DNA from: Chionis minor
Taxonomy: Eukaryota; Chordata; Aves; Charadriiformes; Chionididae
NCBI GenBank assembly: GCA_013398295.1
Contig: VZSF01009110.1
Span: 423,074-487,073, forward strand
DNA: 64,000 nucleotides
Direction of reading: 5' to 3'
In this document: positions 51,701-64,000 of the stretch, piece after piece
How the letters are laid out: each line of letters starts with the position of its first letter
How positions within the stretch are numbered: the first letter of the stretch is position 1
Notes under the pieces: model-generated
The model's database searches: none
What the model saw: the letters and a program-made list of their open reading frames with translations, nothing else
What the model was told of the DNA's origin: nothing
Translations under genes and position numbers: made by a program

Positions 51701-54700
51701 AAAGTAAACAGAAGTTAAGGCTGAAAATTTCAGACTTTACTCAGCTGCTTGCTATTTACAAATTGAGACGTTGCAGCTGTTGCTGTTGAGGTGAACATTA
51801 AGCATTTGTATAAATAATAAGATCATTCAGTTACATTAGAAAGGATGTAAGACAAGTAAGCGATTTAAACTTCCATGCCTCACGGCATACTACTGACATT
51901 AATTGCCTGGGGTTAGAAAGTAATTTCCCTTACGGCAGATTATTCCAAACTCTTCATTATAGGAAGTATAATTTACTGACCCTTGTCAGGAACAGGTTAC
52001 TGGACAAATGGATTACTTATCTGAACCCTTAAGATATTTCATGTTAGATTCAGAACTATCCATTCATAATGAGGGAAGAATGCAGGATAATAAAGGAAAT
52101 GCATTTCTTTAATTACAGGCTCATCAAAAGCAGGTTAAAAAGTTAAGTACTATAGCCTGATCTTAGATCCTGAGGCATCATAGTCCTGCAGAAAACTCAG
52201 GACCATTTGTATGATTAACCCTTGTAATCAAATGGATAAACCATAGGGAGTGCTAAAAAAAATGCTTTTATATGTTTCATTTATTAATTGAAAAGAGTAC
52301 AAGAAAAAATATGAGGGTGGTATATTTTAGCTCCTAAAGGATGTAAATTTTAATTTTGACATTTAATAGAAGGATATGAGAAAAGGTTAGATGTTAAATA
52401 AAATGCTGAGACATTTTGAGTGGGATGAGCAAGATAGCACATGATGTGGTGGGTTAATATAGGTCCAACAAGTTATCACAAACATTTTTTTAAATTAAAG
52501 TTTTTGTCTCTGTATGATCAGGATAACTTGATATTCAGAAAGAGCTGCTGCATTTTTTAAATATTCGACACCTTCAGGTTTTTAGTTACTAAATCATCCA
52601 AAGGTGAGCCACTCATCCAATAACACTCTTAATAAATTCCAATCAAGAAGATATTTGAATGGTGACATAATTTGAGTGTTGGCAATATTTTCTGTATAAT
52701 GTTCTGCTTAAAAGTCTCTCGAGGTGCAGTTACACAAAGCAGCTTCTAGCTTATCTTTTATTTCACAAAGGAAGAAACAAACAAATAAACCCACAGCATT
52801 CAGGGGCATAACAGATAATGCTAGAACTTCCACAATAGGCTACACAATATTTTTTTAAAGTAAAAAATGCTGGAAAACAATAGATTAAATTAAGTTTGTA
52901 CTTGCGGCGCCAGATTTAATATTCTGCACATTTAATTCATACAAAGGAATTGCTGAAAAGGAGCACAGATTCAGGGATGAGGACTCCAGCTCTGCTGTCT
53001 CTGGGGTTCCTGGCCTATCCCCTAAGCCACCATCATGGGATTTTCTTAAAGCCTTTATCCTCTAGTTTTCTTCAAGAACTCTAACTTATTTGTGCACAAA
53101 AGCACAGCTTCAATAGGATGGTTAGAAAGTGCTGCTATATGTTATATACACAAATCCAATCTCTTTGGGTGAAATTAGGTATTTATGGAAGGACATTTTC
53201 TGCAGTATTTGCCATTAGTGTGGCCTCATTACATTATTTATAAGCTTATACTGCCACAGGAAACCTCAGCTCTAGTAAGACTCATCTTTCCCTCTCACCA
53301 TACACTGGTGGAGTGATAAGTTCTCTACTGGGAATTTTGGTTTTTACTGAACATTTTTCTTTCATTTAGATTTGTATTTTATATCACGAATGGTTCATTT
53401 GTGCATTAATTGTGCAAAACAAGAAATGACAGTGAATGACAGACAGTCTTGCCACTAAGAAGGTAGACTTCTTAAAGAAGAAATGCTGTGGCTTTTTGAA
53501 ACTTATCATGATTATCTTACATGACCTTGGACAAGATGCTTAATAGACCATGATAAGAAGAATAGACCGTGTTGGTGCAGAGAGGAAGAAAGTAATATTC
53601 TTCTTGATCATAACAGTAATGATAGCAAAATATTCTAAAGAGAGAGGATTATTCCATATTACAGAAAATTACCAAAGGATCACCAAAGTTGCCCAAGAAC
53701 ATGCAGGTTCATCAGCTGCTAGACTCCTGAGCAATATGTCTACAGAATGATGCCTCTGACAGCTATTTTACTTGTAATATGCTAGAAGTGTTCAGAGTTC
53801 CTTCTGATTTTAGTGTGGTAAACACATCTAAAGGAATGAAAAACATTTGTGAAAATCAACATTCTGCATAGCAAGAGCTGATACATGTCATCACTTGACT
53901 TTACGATGTTACTTTAAGTATGTACGCTATCTTTGATGTCTGGAGTTATCTCACTAGTGTTAATACTTTAGAAGCGAAGCAGCATAAACTGTACTAAAGC
54001 ACAATCTATTGTCTTGGTCTTGCCTTCTTTTCCTTGGATAGTTCTGCACTAAATTATCCATTTTGTAGTGGCTTCAGACCTGAATAGCTAGTGCTTTGTG
54101 CATGCCATGACAGATTACTAGTCTTCATGTTGCATCATCTAGGTATGTTATCCTAAAGGATGAATAGACAGAAGAAATGAAACTCAGCACATCTCCTGCT
54201 GCGGTTTCTTTGTCACAGGAAATCCTGAACACCTAACTGAGGATCCTCATATACTTTCTTTACACGACCTGTCCACTTTCTCAGTTGGAGTTTTGGTTTT
54301 CTGTATGAGGCCGTGATGCTTAGATGTTGCTGAAGTACATGGCTCTACTCTGTCACTCTCTCAGACGCAGTTGCTCATGTCTGCTAAGAGTACCAATTCC
54401 TGATCATCTTGTGACATCTCTTGTTCCACAAGTGCAGTTTGGCATCCAGCTAAAATAATTCTATGTCTTGGGCCATAGGAAAAGTATTTATGTGACTCCT
54501 CATATATATAAAAAAAAAAAAACAAACAAGTTTTAAAATATCCTGTCATCTTTTTATTTCTTAATGTCCTACTTATCACTTGTGCTTACTCTAATTTAAC
54601 TCTCCCAAAACCAATTCCCTATTGCATTGCAGATGTGAGCCAGCACCAAAACAGCAGAAGGCCTGTGGTTGGAGAGAACAATGCTGACTTAAAAAGCTAA

Positions 54701-55596
54701 TCATGATGGCTTGAGTCCATGAGAATTTTGCCACTGATTTCATTACTGCCAGAACAGGCTTCTCATTATGTGTTTCACATATGAAGGCTGAAAATCAAAT
54801 ATATTGTTATATCAATAAAACAATAACACCTTTAAATATGTGGTCATGTGTTATTGCTGCTGCTTGGTCTTTTCTGCTTTGGTAAGATGGGTTTGTTCTT
54901 TGTGCTCTGGATACTGAATGATACATTACATTATCTTACTCAAATGCTTATGATCTCATTGAGCTATTTCTATTCACTAAGCTATGTGATGATGTACAAT
55001 GTTATGCACATTAATCTGATGCCAATATGTAGCAAAATAGCATCTTTTACAGGAACCAGGTTCCTTGGATGCTTATTACAAGAAAGTAGTACATGAGGCT
55101 ACTGTAATACAGTTAGGCTTGCATATAATGAATCTTATAAGTCTCAAGGAAGTAGATATAGATGTAACTGCCTTCCTGCACAGCATCAAAGGCAACACCA
55201 ACTTTACCAGTCACAGAATACCTAATCAGAGAATGTATAAAATGGCTGATGTGGATCTCAAAGTCTAGCTAATCCTGCCTCAATGTACAGAGAGGCCTGA
55301 TTTTAAATTTTAAAACCTTGAAATGAAAAATAATCTATTCCAGTGTTTTATTATTTTTAGGATTCACATTTTTCTTTCTCCATGTCTAACCTAAGAGCCT
55401 TATTGTTGCATTGTAAGTCTGTTAGTTCTCCTCCTGTACATGATGGACTTGGAGATCAATGATTCTTTTCCACTTCACAGCAACCTTTCATGGTTTTGAA
55501 GATTGTGCCTCTGACTCTCTAGATTAAATGATAAACGAGTTCTTCCAACATTTCTCATAGGTCATGTTTTTCCGGTTTATCTTAATTTTTATTGTT
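45701..55596. other. Non-genic spacer, 9.9 kb
   Basis: No gene is supported. Local features are a GC-richer island at about 45740-45870, a GC-richer segment with a splice-acceptor-like start at about 46880-47092, a GTTT-rich low-complexity run at 47350-47464, and a GT/GA run near 48521-48550. No transposon family is recognised. Confidence 0.55.
47350..47464 (+). repeat. GTTT-rich low-complexity run
   Basis: Repeated GTTT units are mixed with T and G homopolymers. Long open frames on both strands here (for example 47229-47533) are a by-product of this composition. Confidence 0.85.
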
Positions 55597-56748
55597 TCAT
55601 AGAATCATAGAATGTTAGGGGTTGGAAGAGACCTCTGGAGATCATCTGGTCCAACCCCCCTGCCAGAGCAGTTTCACCTACAGCAGGCTGCACAGGAAGG
55701 CACCAAGGCAGGTTTTGAATATCTCCAGAGAAGGAGACTCCACAACCTCTCTGGGCAGCCTGTTCCAGTGCTCTGCCACCCTCAAAGTAAGGAAGTTCCT
55801 TCTCATGTTCAGATAGAACTTCCTGTGTTCAAGTTTCTGCCCGTTACCTCTTGTCTTATCACTGGGCCCCACTGAAAAAAAGACTGGCGCTCTCCTCCTG
55901 GCACCTCCCTTTAAGTATTTATAAGCATTGATAAGATACCCCTCAATCTTCTCTTCTCCAGACTAAAAAGACCCAACTCCCTCAACCTTTCCTCCTAAGA
56001 AAGATGCTTCAGCACCCTAATCATCTTTGTAGCCCTTCGCTGTACCCTCTCCAGCAGCTCCCTGTCCTTCTTAAACTGGGGAGCCCAGAACTGGACACAG
56101 TACTCCAGATGCGGCCTCACCAGGGCAGAGTAAAGGGGGAGGATGACCTCCCTCGAACTGCTTGCCACACTCCTCTTGATGCACCCCAGGATGCCATTGG
56201 CTTTCGTGGCCACAAGGGCACATTGCTGGCTCATGGTCATCCTGTTGTCCACCAGGACTTCCAGGTCCTTCTCTGCACAGCTGCTTTCCAAAAGGTCAGC
56301 CCCCAACCTGTACTGGTGCATGGGGTTATTCCTACCTAGGTGCAGGACCCTATGCTTGCCTTTGTTGAATTTCATTAGGTTTCTCTCTGCCCAACTCTCC
56401 AGCCTGTCCAGGCCACGCTGAATGGCAGCTTGGCCTTCTGGTGTGTCAGCCACCCCTCCCAGTTTCATGTCACCAGCAAACTTGCTGAGGGTACACTCCA
56501 TCCCTTCATCCAGATCATTGATGAATACATTGAGAAGGACTGGACCCAGTACTGATCCCTGAGGAGCATCACTAGTCACAGGCCTCCAACTAGACTCAGT
56601 GACAGTAATCACAACCCTCTGAGGCCTACCTGCTAACCAGTTTTCAATCCATCGCACTGTCCTTTCATCTAACCCAAACTTCCTAAGCTTGCCTACGAGT
56701 ATGCTGTGTGAGACGGTATCAAAAGCCTTGCTGAAGTCAAGGTAGACA
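55597..56748 (-). mobile_element. CR1 LINE, antisense, with partial reverse transcriptase
   Basis: This is the longest CR1 copy here, about 1.15 kb on the minus strand. Its 3' tail of CATAGAATCATAGAAT type is near 55597 and its 5' truncation is near 56748. The minus-strand frame 56657-55995 is open for 220 codons and covers the end of the reverse-transcriptase domain. It has [26 protein letters not shown] and INDLD. At the active-site motif the copy reads FAGD (56469-56480), so the first of the two catalytic aspartates is lost. The C-terminal region follows, with the [13 protein letters not shown] block. It is inactive because it is truncated and lacks the endonuclease. It is closely related to the copy at 29642. 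Confidence 0.97.
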
Positions 56749-57289
56749 ACAAGTTTCTCGCTAAATATCTAGATGTCCCTCATTTTTTGCCTGAATCTGG
56801 TGCCTAGAGTCATAATGTAGATGAATGAAGCAGGACCATTGTTTCCTGTGTTTACAGTCTGTACTGCTGTTTACAAAGTGTGGTCCTTTTCTTATTCACC
56901 GCAGCGTATTGTTGATTCATGCTCAACTACAATCCACTTTAATCTCCAAATTTTCTTTTAACTTAATCCAGCGTGTGTATGGGTAATTATTCCACCAGAC
57001 TCTCTGCTCATCATTATTGAATTAAGGTCACTGCAGTCTAATACCATTCCTCAAAATGATGGCAGTCTTTACAACCATTGTAACATCTTCAAACTTAGTA
57101 GGCATATTCTCTCTTCCATCATTCCATCACATATATCCTACATATCCATATAAATTCATAAATATTTATAAACATATGTATGCAAATATAGTTGAATAAA
57201 GATTCCTTGAGGCATGTCACAGCTGAATACTTGGGACATTTAAACTTTCATAGATTTTATAAGGTTGTGTGATAAATAGCTGGTCTCTG
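56749..57289. other. AT-rich spacer
   Basis: Nothing is recognised. The stretch 57120-57200 is especially AT-rich. Confidence 0.65.
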
Positions 57290-59035
57290 CACAGACAAAG
57301 GAGCCCAGAGGAGCAATGGCAGCTGGGGGAAGCCAAATAATACCATCACTTAGTCCCTCTGAGGCTATTATAAGAGTCAGCAGACTGTGAAAGTCTCATC
57401 CTCACAGCCATGAAGGAGCACAGAAGCATGATGGTGGGGGGCATGAGCCCCTGAAACAGCTCCAGAGGGGACAGCCAACGCCAGGAGTCAGTGGGGAGGC
57501 TCTCTGGGTTGCCCCACAGAGTGGTGACACCACCCAGGGGTATCGGGGCTGCTGTGACACACAGGGAAGAGCATTTCAGTACTGCACAAGACTTGTGGGA
57601 TGGTTAGGGGACCATAGTCAAGGAAATGAGGGTGGTTTGGGCAGGATCAAGTGTGAAAACATAGAGAAGGGTATGAAAGGAACCAATTGCACATAAACAG
57701 GTGCTGGTCTGTCGATGCCTAAGGCTGATCAGTGCAGTCTGTCTAATCTTCTCATTAAACTCAATTTCTAGTGATTTTCCTGAGTGCAGAGCTCCCTGGG
57801 CTGTGTGCATGTGTGGGGAGGGTCTGAGTGCTCGTGGTTGGGGTGGACGAGGGGTGGGAGGCCTGCATGCCTGTGGTGCCAGTATGGGGTGCAATAAGGG
57901 TGCACTGTCAGTGAATGACACTGGCCAGCACCAAGCAGGACCAGCCAGCAAGTGGGGCACATGGTCTGGAGGGTGTGGTGAGGGTGTGCCCAGAGGTGAG
58001 ACCACAGATGGCTTTGGCTAATAGGCACCATTGGGTCCCAGCCAGCTGCTGAGACCGCAGTTTGATTGGGAGACCGATTTGTGTGTGTATGTGTGTACAT
58101 GGAGAGAGTGAGGATTCAGGTCCAGCTACTGGCTGGACCTGGATGGACTGTGTATCTAAGCCCAGCTACTGGAGGGATCCACCAAAGGGTGTCTCAGGGC
58201 TTGTTTGTCCAGGTGCCAGCAAAGGGGGACGCTAGGATTTTCTATACTGGGCAAAAAGGTATCTATGTTGGGGGCATCCATGCTGAATGTGATAGAATCA
58301 TAGAATAGTTGGGGTTGCAAGGGAACTTGAAGGGTCATCTAGCCCAACCTCCCCTGCAATGAGCAGAGACATCTTCAACCAGGTCAGGTTGCATAGAGCC
58401 CCATCCAACCTGACCTTGAATGTTTCAAGGGTGAATGGGGCATCTACCACCTCTCTGGACAACCTGTGCCAGTATTTCACCACCCTCAGTGTAAAAAATT
58501 TCATTCTTCTATCTAGTCTAAATCTGCCCTCTTTCAGTTTAAAACCATTACCCATATTCCTGTCGTAACAGGCTAAAACGTTTGTCCCCATTTTTCTTAT
58601 AAGCCCCCTTTAAGTACTGAAAGGCCATAATCAGGTCTCCCGGGAGCCTTCTCTTCTCCATGATGAATAAACCCAACTCTCTGAGCCTGTCCTCATAGGA
58701 GAGGTGTTCCAGCCCTTTGATCATTTTTGTGGCCTTGTGTATATTTTCATATGTTCCCCACTTAGGTATTCGCGTCCCGATCAGCCAGCGAGAGGAACAG
58801 AATGAGGTCACTGGTGCCATTAGTGTTTATGTGAGTACCAAGTGGGTTTGCCTATGTTGGTGTGTGTGGCCAGTCACGTGTACACGGATGTAACATACTT
58901 TGTGTGCATGTGTGGGGCACGCACGCTTGGCCTTGCTGCTGGATGGACCTGGGCACGTGGTGCTGCAGCAGCCTCACCTCTGTTGGGCTGAAGATCTGGC
59001 ACCCCCTAAAAGCTTGCATGCAGCCCTTGGTTCTA
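57290..59035. repeat. GC-rich, GT-rich block of unknown repeat type
   Basis: This block (excluding the CR1 at 58283-58738) is much richer in G and C than its surroundings and begins and ends fairly sharply. TGTGTGCATGTGTGGGG occurs at about 57800 and again at about 58893, on either side of the CR1. A motif like GCTACTGGCTGGACCTGG recurs near 58123, 58162 and 58934. An LTR-like reading is possible on the plus strand (TATAAGAG near 57373, ATTAAA near 57753, then a GT-rich stretch), but ends and a primer-binding site were not found. Long open frames here lack protein features and reflect low stop density. Family unknown. Confidence 0.45.
58283..58738 (-). mobile_element. CR1 LINE, antisense, inside the GC-rich block
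   Basis: The plus strand starts with the complement of a CR1 tail (TAGAATCATAGAATAGTTGG near 58289), then the subfamily-typical CAGGTCAGGTTGCATAGAGC and CCATCCAACCTGACCTTGAA. It continues to TTTGTGGCC near 58736, where it is 5'-truncated. The subfamily differs from the copies at 29642 and 55597. Because similar GT-rich sequence lies on both sides, the CR1 inserted into an existing block and is younger than it. Confidence 0.94.
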
Positions 59036-60539
59036 CCTCATCTATAATTTTATTCTCACATATCTGGATCCTTCTTCTCCATTGGAAAATAAGGTCTGCA
59101 ATCCTAAGGAACTTAAGAGGACCTTTTTGGAAATGTAGCTTATGCATACACATTTAGCTGTATCTTTAGCCAACATGAATAGAAAAACATAACTAAGGTA
59201 ATAACTGAGGAACAAATGCCTTTGGTTTTTTTAATAACTCCTGGTACTGGTTTTGCAGATTACATACCCGTGAGTCAAAAGAGTCAACCACATTGTCAAT
59301 ACATGTAAGAACTTCTGCCCAGCTGATACTCAAAGGGAGGAGGAGGGAGGGACTGAACTAGTGAAAAAGAGGGAAACAAATACCTGAACAACTGAAAGAA
59401 ATAAAGTTGATCTAATCTGGGGAGCTTTTTCTACTTTGTTTCATGTTTGTCTCTTTCTTTCTCCTTTCATGGATGTGTGTTTGCATCTTTGTCACCAAAA
59501 TTAATTATGACTGCAGTAAATTTCTTGAACTCATTTCAGTTTTCTTAATTAATTTGAAAAAAAAAGATTGCAAAATACTGTTTTCAATCACACTATGCCA
59601 ATCAAAATAATTGTGAATTTACTGCAATTAACACACAAACAAACTGCATTAGTTTTAAATGAGTTCAGAGACCTATGGAACAGCTTTTTGGATCAAAGAT
59701 CATTGCATACATCCGCACTAAAGTGTTCAGACAGTCTACAGAGCTGGAGAATTTAAGAAGAAAGGTAGACAGTAATAGTTTTCATAGTGATTGAACCTAT
59801 CGTCTAACTGATACACAGATGTCTATCTTCCAAGAGCTATAGACTTATTTTCATCTTGCCTGAAGTTCTGATAATTGCATGATTTTAGCTGACATGTTTA
59901 AAGATCTTTTGTGTGATCTGTTACGTTTTTAAAGTACTATTCTATCTGAAGTAAATTTCAATAAATATGAAAATAAGCTGGCTCATGTTAATCTGCAGCT
60001 GAAATGTGTCATTTTTCAAGTTCTTTTTACTTGTAATATGTGCAGCAGCTTTATTTCACATTCACAGAGTATTTATAATATTAATTATATATTTATAGTA
60101 TTAATTGTAGACTGTATATAATCTAATTACACAGTTTGAAAGAAATGTGGCAATCAATACTAACAATGATCTACTATACTTGAGAAATTAATGAAACATT
60201 GCCTTCATATACTGCAATATAATTTGAACATTTTGACTGAATATCTACTTCGACAAGATATACAAGGAATGCTTATATAAAACACTCCTGAAAGAGAAAT
60301 TAAAAATAAGTAACGTACTCAGTTTAATAATAAACACAAGCTGCATTAAAAGAAAAAAATCTAATTAGCTTTTCAAAAAAAAAAAGACATATATTATTAA
60401 CTTTTCAGATACAGAAGTACTGATTCTTTAGTATTAGAAATTATAGGACAATGCAAAGCTTATTATGTGTTTGGCTTTTTAATATGCAGACAATGATAAT
60501 AATAAAGATTCCATTCAGTTACTGAAGAAACAAGGTGAA
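59036..60539. other. AT-rich 3' flank of IMMP2L
   Basis: No gene is seen. A G/A-rich run lies near 59335-59355, and two diverged AT-rich 20-bp units lie near 60070-60110. This is the sequence immediately downstream of the IMMP2L poly(A) site. Confidence 0.65.
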
Positions 60540-60928
60540 TGTAAAAGATTAAAATAGTTTATTGAAGTTTTTAATAATTTCTTATCCAGGGAAGCACAGG
60601 TACAGACATAACAAGTCAAGCATTTTACGGCTCCCCCCAAAAAATGGACATTCAAACCTTATACAACCAATGACTTCAAACCCAAATAATGTTCAATGCA
60701 CTACTGTTTGAGGTTTTTTTTAAAAAACACCAAACAAGAAAACAAACAGAAAACACAAAAAACTTTACACTTAAGGTAGCATTTTAACATGAAGACATTG
60801 CATGTCTTTGTTGTTATGGTACCTGATGTTAAAGCACACTTAGCAAAGCTCTTACAGGTGGCGGTATAGCCACTGAAACTCTTCCTGCTTAAACTTCATA
60901 TCAGTGTTTTTCCATCTGAACATTTAGG
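60540..60928 (-). other. IMMP2L 3' untranslated region
   Basis: About 390 nt of minus-strand sequence runs from the stop codon to just beyond an AATAAA. It contains a T-rich middle part (60700-60760) and no other good poly(A) signal close to the end. The cleavage point is inferred at 15-25 nt past the signal and is not directly visible. Confidence 0.75.
60558..60563 (-). promoter_or_regulatory. IMMP2L poly(A) signal AATAAA
   Basis: A canonical AATAAA on the minus strand (TTTATT on plus) lies about 370 nt after the stop codon. Confidence 0.8.
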
Positions 60929-61048
60929 TCACTCTTGCTCTCTCTGGAGTGGTTTGCGCTCCGGAGGTAGCATTGGCTGTAACTTCTGCCAGCGATGAGG
61001 AGGCCAGAGGATATGAGTAGCTCGAGCATGTAAAAGTCCAAGGGAAAC
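60929..61048 (-). CDS. IMMP2L: IMMP2L terminal coding exon
   Basis: This exon encodes the last 39 residues and the stop of mitochondrial inner membrane peptidase subunit 2, an S26-family (signal peptidase I-like) serine protease. In the inner membrane it works with IMMP1L to cleave sorting signals, for example of cytochrome c1 and mitochondrial glycerol-3-phosphate dehydrogenase. The translation begins [20 protein letters not shown] and continues to [13 protein letters not shown] recognise this as the C-terminus of vertebrate IMMP2L (175 residues in human), with the differences expected for an orthologue. The exon starts in phase 0 directly after a TTACAG splice acceptor (61049-61054) and ends at TGA (60929-60931). 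A 3' UTR with AATAAA follows. The Ser/Lys catalytic dyad is encoded upstream, beyond the right edge. The intact frame, acceptor and UTR argue against a processed pseudogene. Confidence 0.93.
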   Translation of the reverse strand, partial: VSLGLLHARATHILWPPHRWQKLQPMLPPERKPLQREQE

Positions 61049-64000
61049 CTGTAACCGAAACATCAAATACAGCCAATGAAGTAAAACGTGGAAAATACAA
61101 AGCACATGATGATTTGTTGCAGCAATGAGAGAATACAAAGCAGAGAACTTTGCATGCCTGAGGAGTGTCTCATGCATGTAATGAGACGAAAAGAAAAACT
61201 GCTTGTGACAATTTTTTTTTTTTTTTTGATAAAACATTTAGTGGAACTCAGCTTGCTGAAATGCACTGGCTGTAACAGACATGAACTAGGAATGTTTTTT
61301 CAGGTTCAAGAAAAACAGTTGGTCAAAACAGGTGAGACATTCCATAATCCACAAAAAGCTTTTGCTTATTAGTTATTCTGGGTACAGCAGAACAAGGTTC
61401 AAGTATCTATTCTGAATAAGTTAAACAGAACCTGTGTCTTGGATTTGAGCTATGTACACTAACCACACCAGGATACTGGCTTTTCTAAGCATGTTATTTA
61501 CCATTGTTCTTCAAAATTCCATTTTTTCTCCAACCAAAAATGGAAATTACTGTGAATCATAAATATTTCCCCAAGGATAAGAATGTATTTCTGATAGAAT
61601 TATTTGAAACACATCTACAGATCACATATTTTTTAAGTTCTGGAACTACTTACACTTCATTCACATGTTTTGTAAACATGCTTTAGCATCCTATTATTTA
61701 TCATTGTTTTACTCCGATGATTTTAGTCTATTAATGTTTTACTTCAGTAAATCAAAAGTCAATACTGATGCTTCTTACAAATAAATCACTTGTAGGTGGC
61801 ATAGTTTAGAAAACTGAATTGCTTAGAAAGCCTTAAGAAAATTACAAACAAGGCTTCTTTTCAAATATAGTATGAAATGGCTAGACTACAAATGACTGAG
61901 ACTAGAAAAGTCGTATTTTCAGATTTAGATAATAAAACAGGCCTTCAATGCCCATACTTAACATTGAAATTAAGTAATTTGGTATGAATTTAATCTCACT
62001 TAATTTGAAAAGCCTGCAGAATAGACTTCTGAATATTAAATTATTTGTTTAGATGACTTCTGGAGACAATAGTAAGTTATAAGCTTCCCACCAACTATAA
62101 AGTATCCAGTGCCAATAGAAAAGTTGCAACCAGGACAAAACCATGGTTAGAAATACTGGAAATACTATATGGGAAAAGACAAAATAATTCAGACTCCTAA
62201 AAAGACAACAGGGTCAGAAATCTATAAAATTATGAATGACATGGATAAGGACTGCGTAGGCTTTATTTGCCTAATATGTCATCATTTCTCATAAGAATGA
62301 GGAAACATCAGATGACATTATCTTAAAGAATTTCTAAAGCCAACAAAAAGGAAATGCTGCTTCAGAGTATGCATGATTACATCATACTTGCATACATTAT
62401 ACAGGACACTGAAGACACCAGAAAAGAATAACACACTGGTTCAGAAAATAATAAAAGCAAAGTCCATTACCCGCAACTGAACATAAATTAACAGTGTAGT
62501 CTGTATACTCCACATTAGGAAACACTGAGGGAAAAATTATATACTTGTTTTGTTCTTATGCTCTAATGATCTGGTATTGGCTGTTGTCAGAGACAGGAAT
62601 TATTAGATTTCTGGTTTGAACCCATACATCCCTGCTTAAATTTTTGTGTCAACTCAGTTCTTCAGTTCCATTCTGTTACTCATCACAAAAAAAGTGATTT
62701 CGGTAAGCAGGTAATTCAGCATTTTATGCAAATAGACACCAAATAGGCCCCTAGGAATATCTTCAGCTAATTTTCTTGATTTAATTTCATAGGATTAATG
62801 TATATTCACCAGTCTCTCTCTACTACATAATCAAATCAGTGAAGCTGAAGTGGTCTGTATCTAATTCCATATTCAGTAGCTTGATGAAGCAGGTGCTGAA
62901 TTTCTTGAATATAATTTGGTTACTTAATAACCCACAATATCTAAAAGAATCTGAGGTAGATCACTGAAATTGCAGTCTAGCACCATATTTCACTTGCTTG
63001 ATCCCTTACAGGGATCGCTTGTTTGCCTGATCCATTGCAGCATTTTTCCTACACTTAAGCGGACAGCCTGCTAAGTGACAACTCGGTTTTTATAGGATTT
63101 AGCTACATTCCTATAAGTCTTGACATACTTCTGTGCAGTTTGTTAGATATTTATGGAATTCATATCCTTTATCTTAATTATCCCATAAAGGGGTCTGCAA
63201 ATGTAGTATTACTACGGGGATTTGCTCCCTGAGTATACAGCATGATGGCACAAACATTACAGGCTGGTGCCAAAGCATAAAACCACAGCAAACCCACCAC
63301 TGCATATAAAATGTGACAGCATAAGTACAGAGAAAAATGTTAAAAAACTCTTCTCAAACACAAATAACATCCCATTTTCAAAGCTGTGTGTTTTTCTCAG
63401 TGCATTGCTTGTTACTGATGTCAGTAGGAGGTCTGCACGCAGACTGAGACTATAATAAATGAATCAAAATTTGTTTGAAGCTAAGGATGGAAATAATTTT
63501 GCCCAGAGGATTACTTCTACTGACCATCATCTGACTTGAAACTAATAAAGAAATATCCTCCTTATAAACCTGATTTACAGGACAACATGACTAGTGTTAA
63601 AAAGGAAAAATGGGTATTGTTGGGTGATGGAAGTCTTCCCTGAATAACGAATGACACTGACGCTATAGGGCTTCTTTTATAATAACTTAAAGGCTCACTT
63701 TAAAAGCACCTTGATGCTTGACTTCTGCAAACAACCGTAACAACTTTGTCCATTGCCTATTATTATTCTGTAGTTACCACAGCAGCCATGAATTTCACTG
63801 AGGAAGAACAGAATTGTTTGCAGAGAATAACCTGCCCTTGTTAATGGGTTTACCCTCGTCAAGGTTAGATAGGGACAAAGGGTGAACTGAGAGGCTACAC
63901 TTTCTGTTGCAAGAGTCAAATGCTGAAATAATCTATTAAAAAAGAGACTAATCAATTCCCTTACAGACATTATTTACTCTCTTTACTTAAGAAAATAATT
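61049..64000 (-). other. IMMP2L: Last intron of IMMP2L (partial)
   Basis: At least 2.95 kb of intron lies upstream of the terminal exon on the minus strand and continues past the window. It is AT-rich. A run of about 15 T occurs near 61211-61228, within the acceptor-side part of the intron. No further exon, transposon or RNA gene is recognised. IMMP2L introns are known to be very large in vertebrates. Confidence 0.8.

Noticed and set aside
57604..58100. Open frames of 106-133 codons on both strands
   Set aside because: They come from the low stop frequency of the GC-rich block, and the translations are low-complexity without domains.

Overview
The window is vertebrate nuclear DNA and almost certainly from a bird. 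It carries many fragments of CR1 LINEs (the dominant avian retrotransposon, several ending in the TCATAGAATCATAGAAT-type 3' tail or its complement) and avian-type ERVL LTRs. The background is AT-rich, with no operons, no CRISPR array, no recognisable tRNA or rRNA gene and no long intact ORF.

Only one protein-coding gene can be supported. It lies on the minus strand at the right end: the terminal coding exon (60929-61048), 3' UTR and AATAAA poly(A) signal of IMMP2L, the mitochondrial inner membrane peptidase subunit 2. The rest of the gene would lie beyond the right edge, and 61049-64000 is its last intron. Everything left of about 60540 is the non-genic 3' flank. This fits the gene-poor region known beside the 3' end of IMMP2L in amniotes.

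Layout: 1-2917 AT-rich spacer with a palindromic cluster; 2918-3590 sense CR1; 3362-4234 an exact 436-bp duplication around a single N; 4651-9370 spacer with a poly-G-flanked sequence gap; about 9386-10475 a minus-strand ERV LTR that also contains a duplication around a single N; CR1 pieces at 10690-10893 and 11786-12345; spacer to 18373; about 18374-20405 the 3' half of a minus-strand ERVL provirus (LTR plus decayed integrase), cut off by a CR1 at 20408-20818; spacer with CR1 relics at 22900-23250 and 27410-27580; CR1 at 29642-30364; a solo ERVL LTR at 34457-35036; 20 kb of spacer with small tandem repeats and hairpins; CR1 at 55597-56748; an unusual GC-rich, GT-rich block at 57290-59035 interrupted by another CR1; then the IMMP2L 3' end.

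I found no evidence for a new biological system. The most useful observations are the IMMP2L terminal exon, two duplications that look like unmerged contig ends, the ERVL integrase relic with its D-35-E spacing still readable, and the GC-rich repeat block of unknown family. Repeat boundaries are read by eye and may be off by tens of bases.
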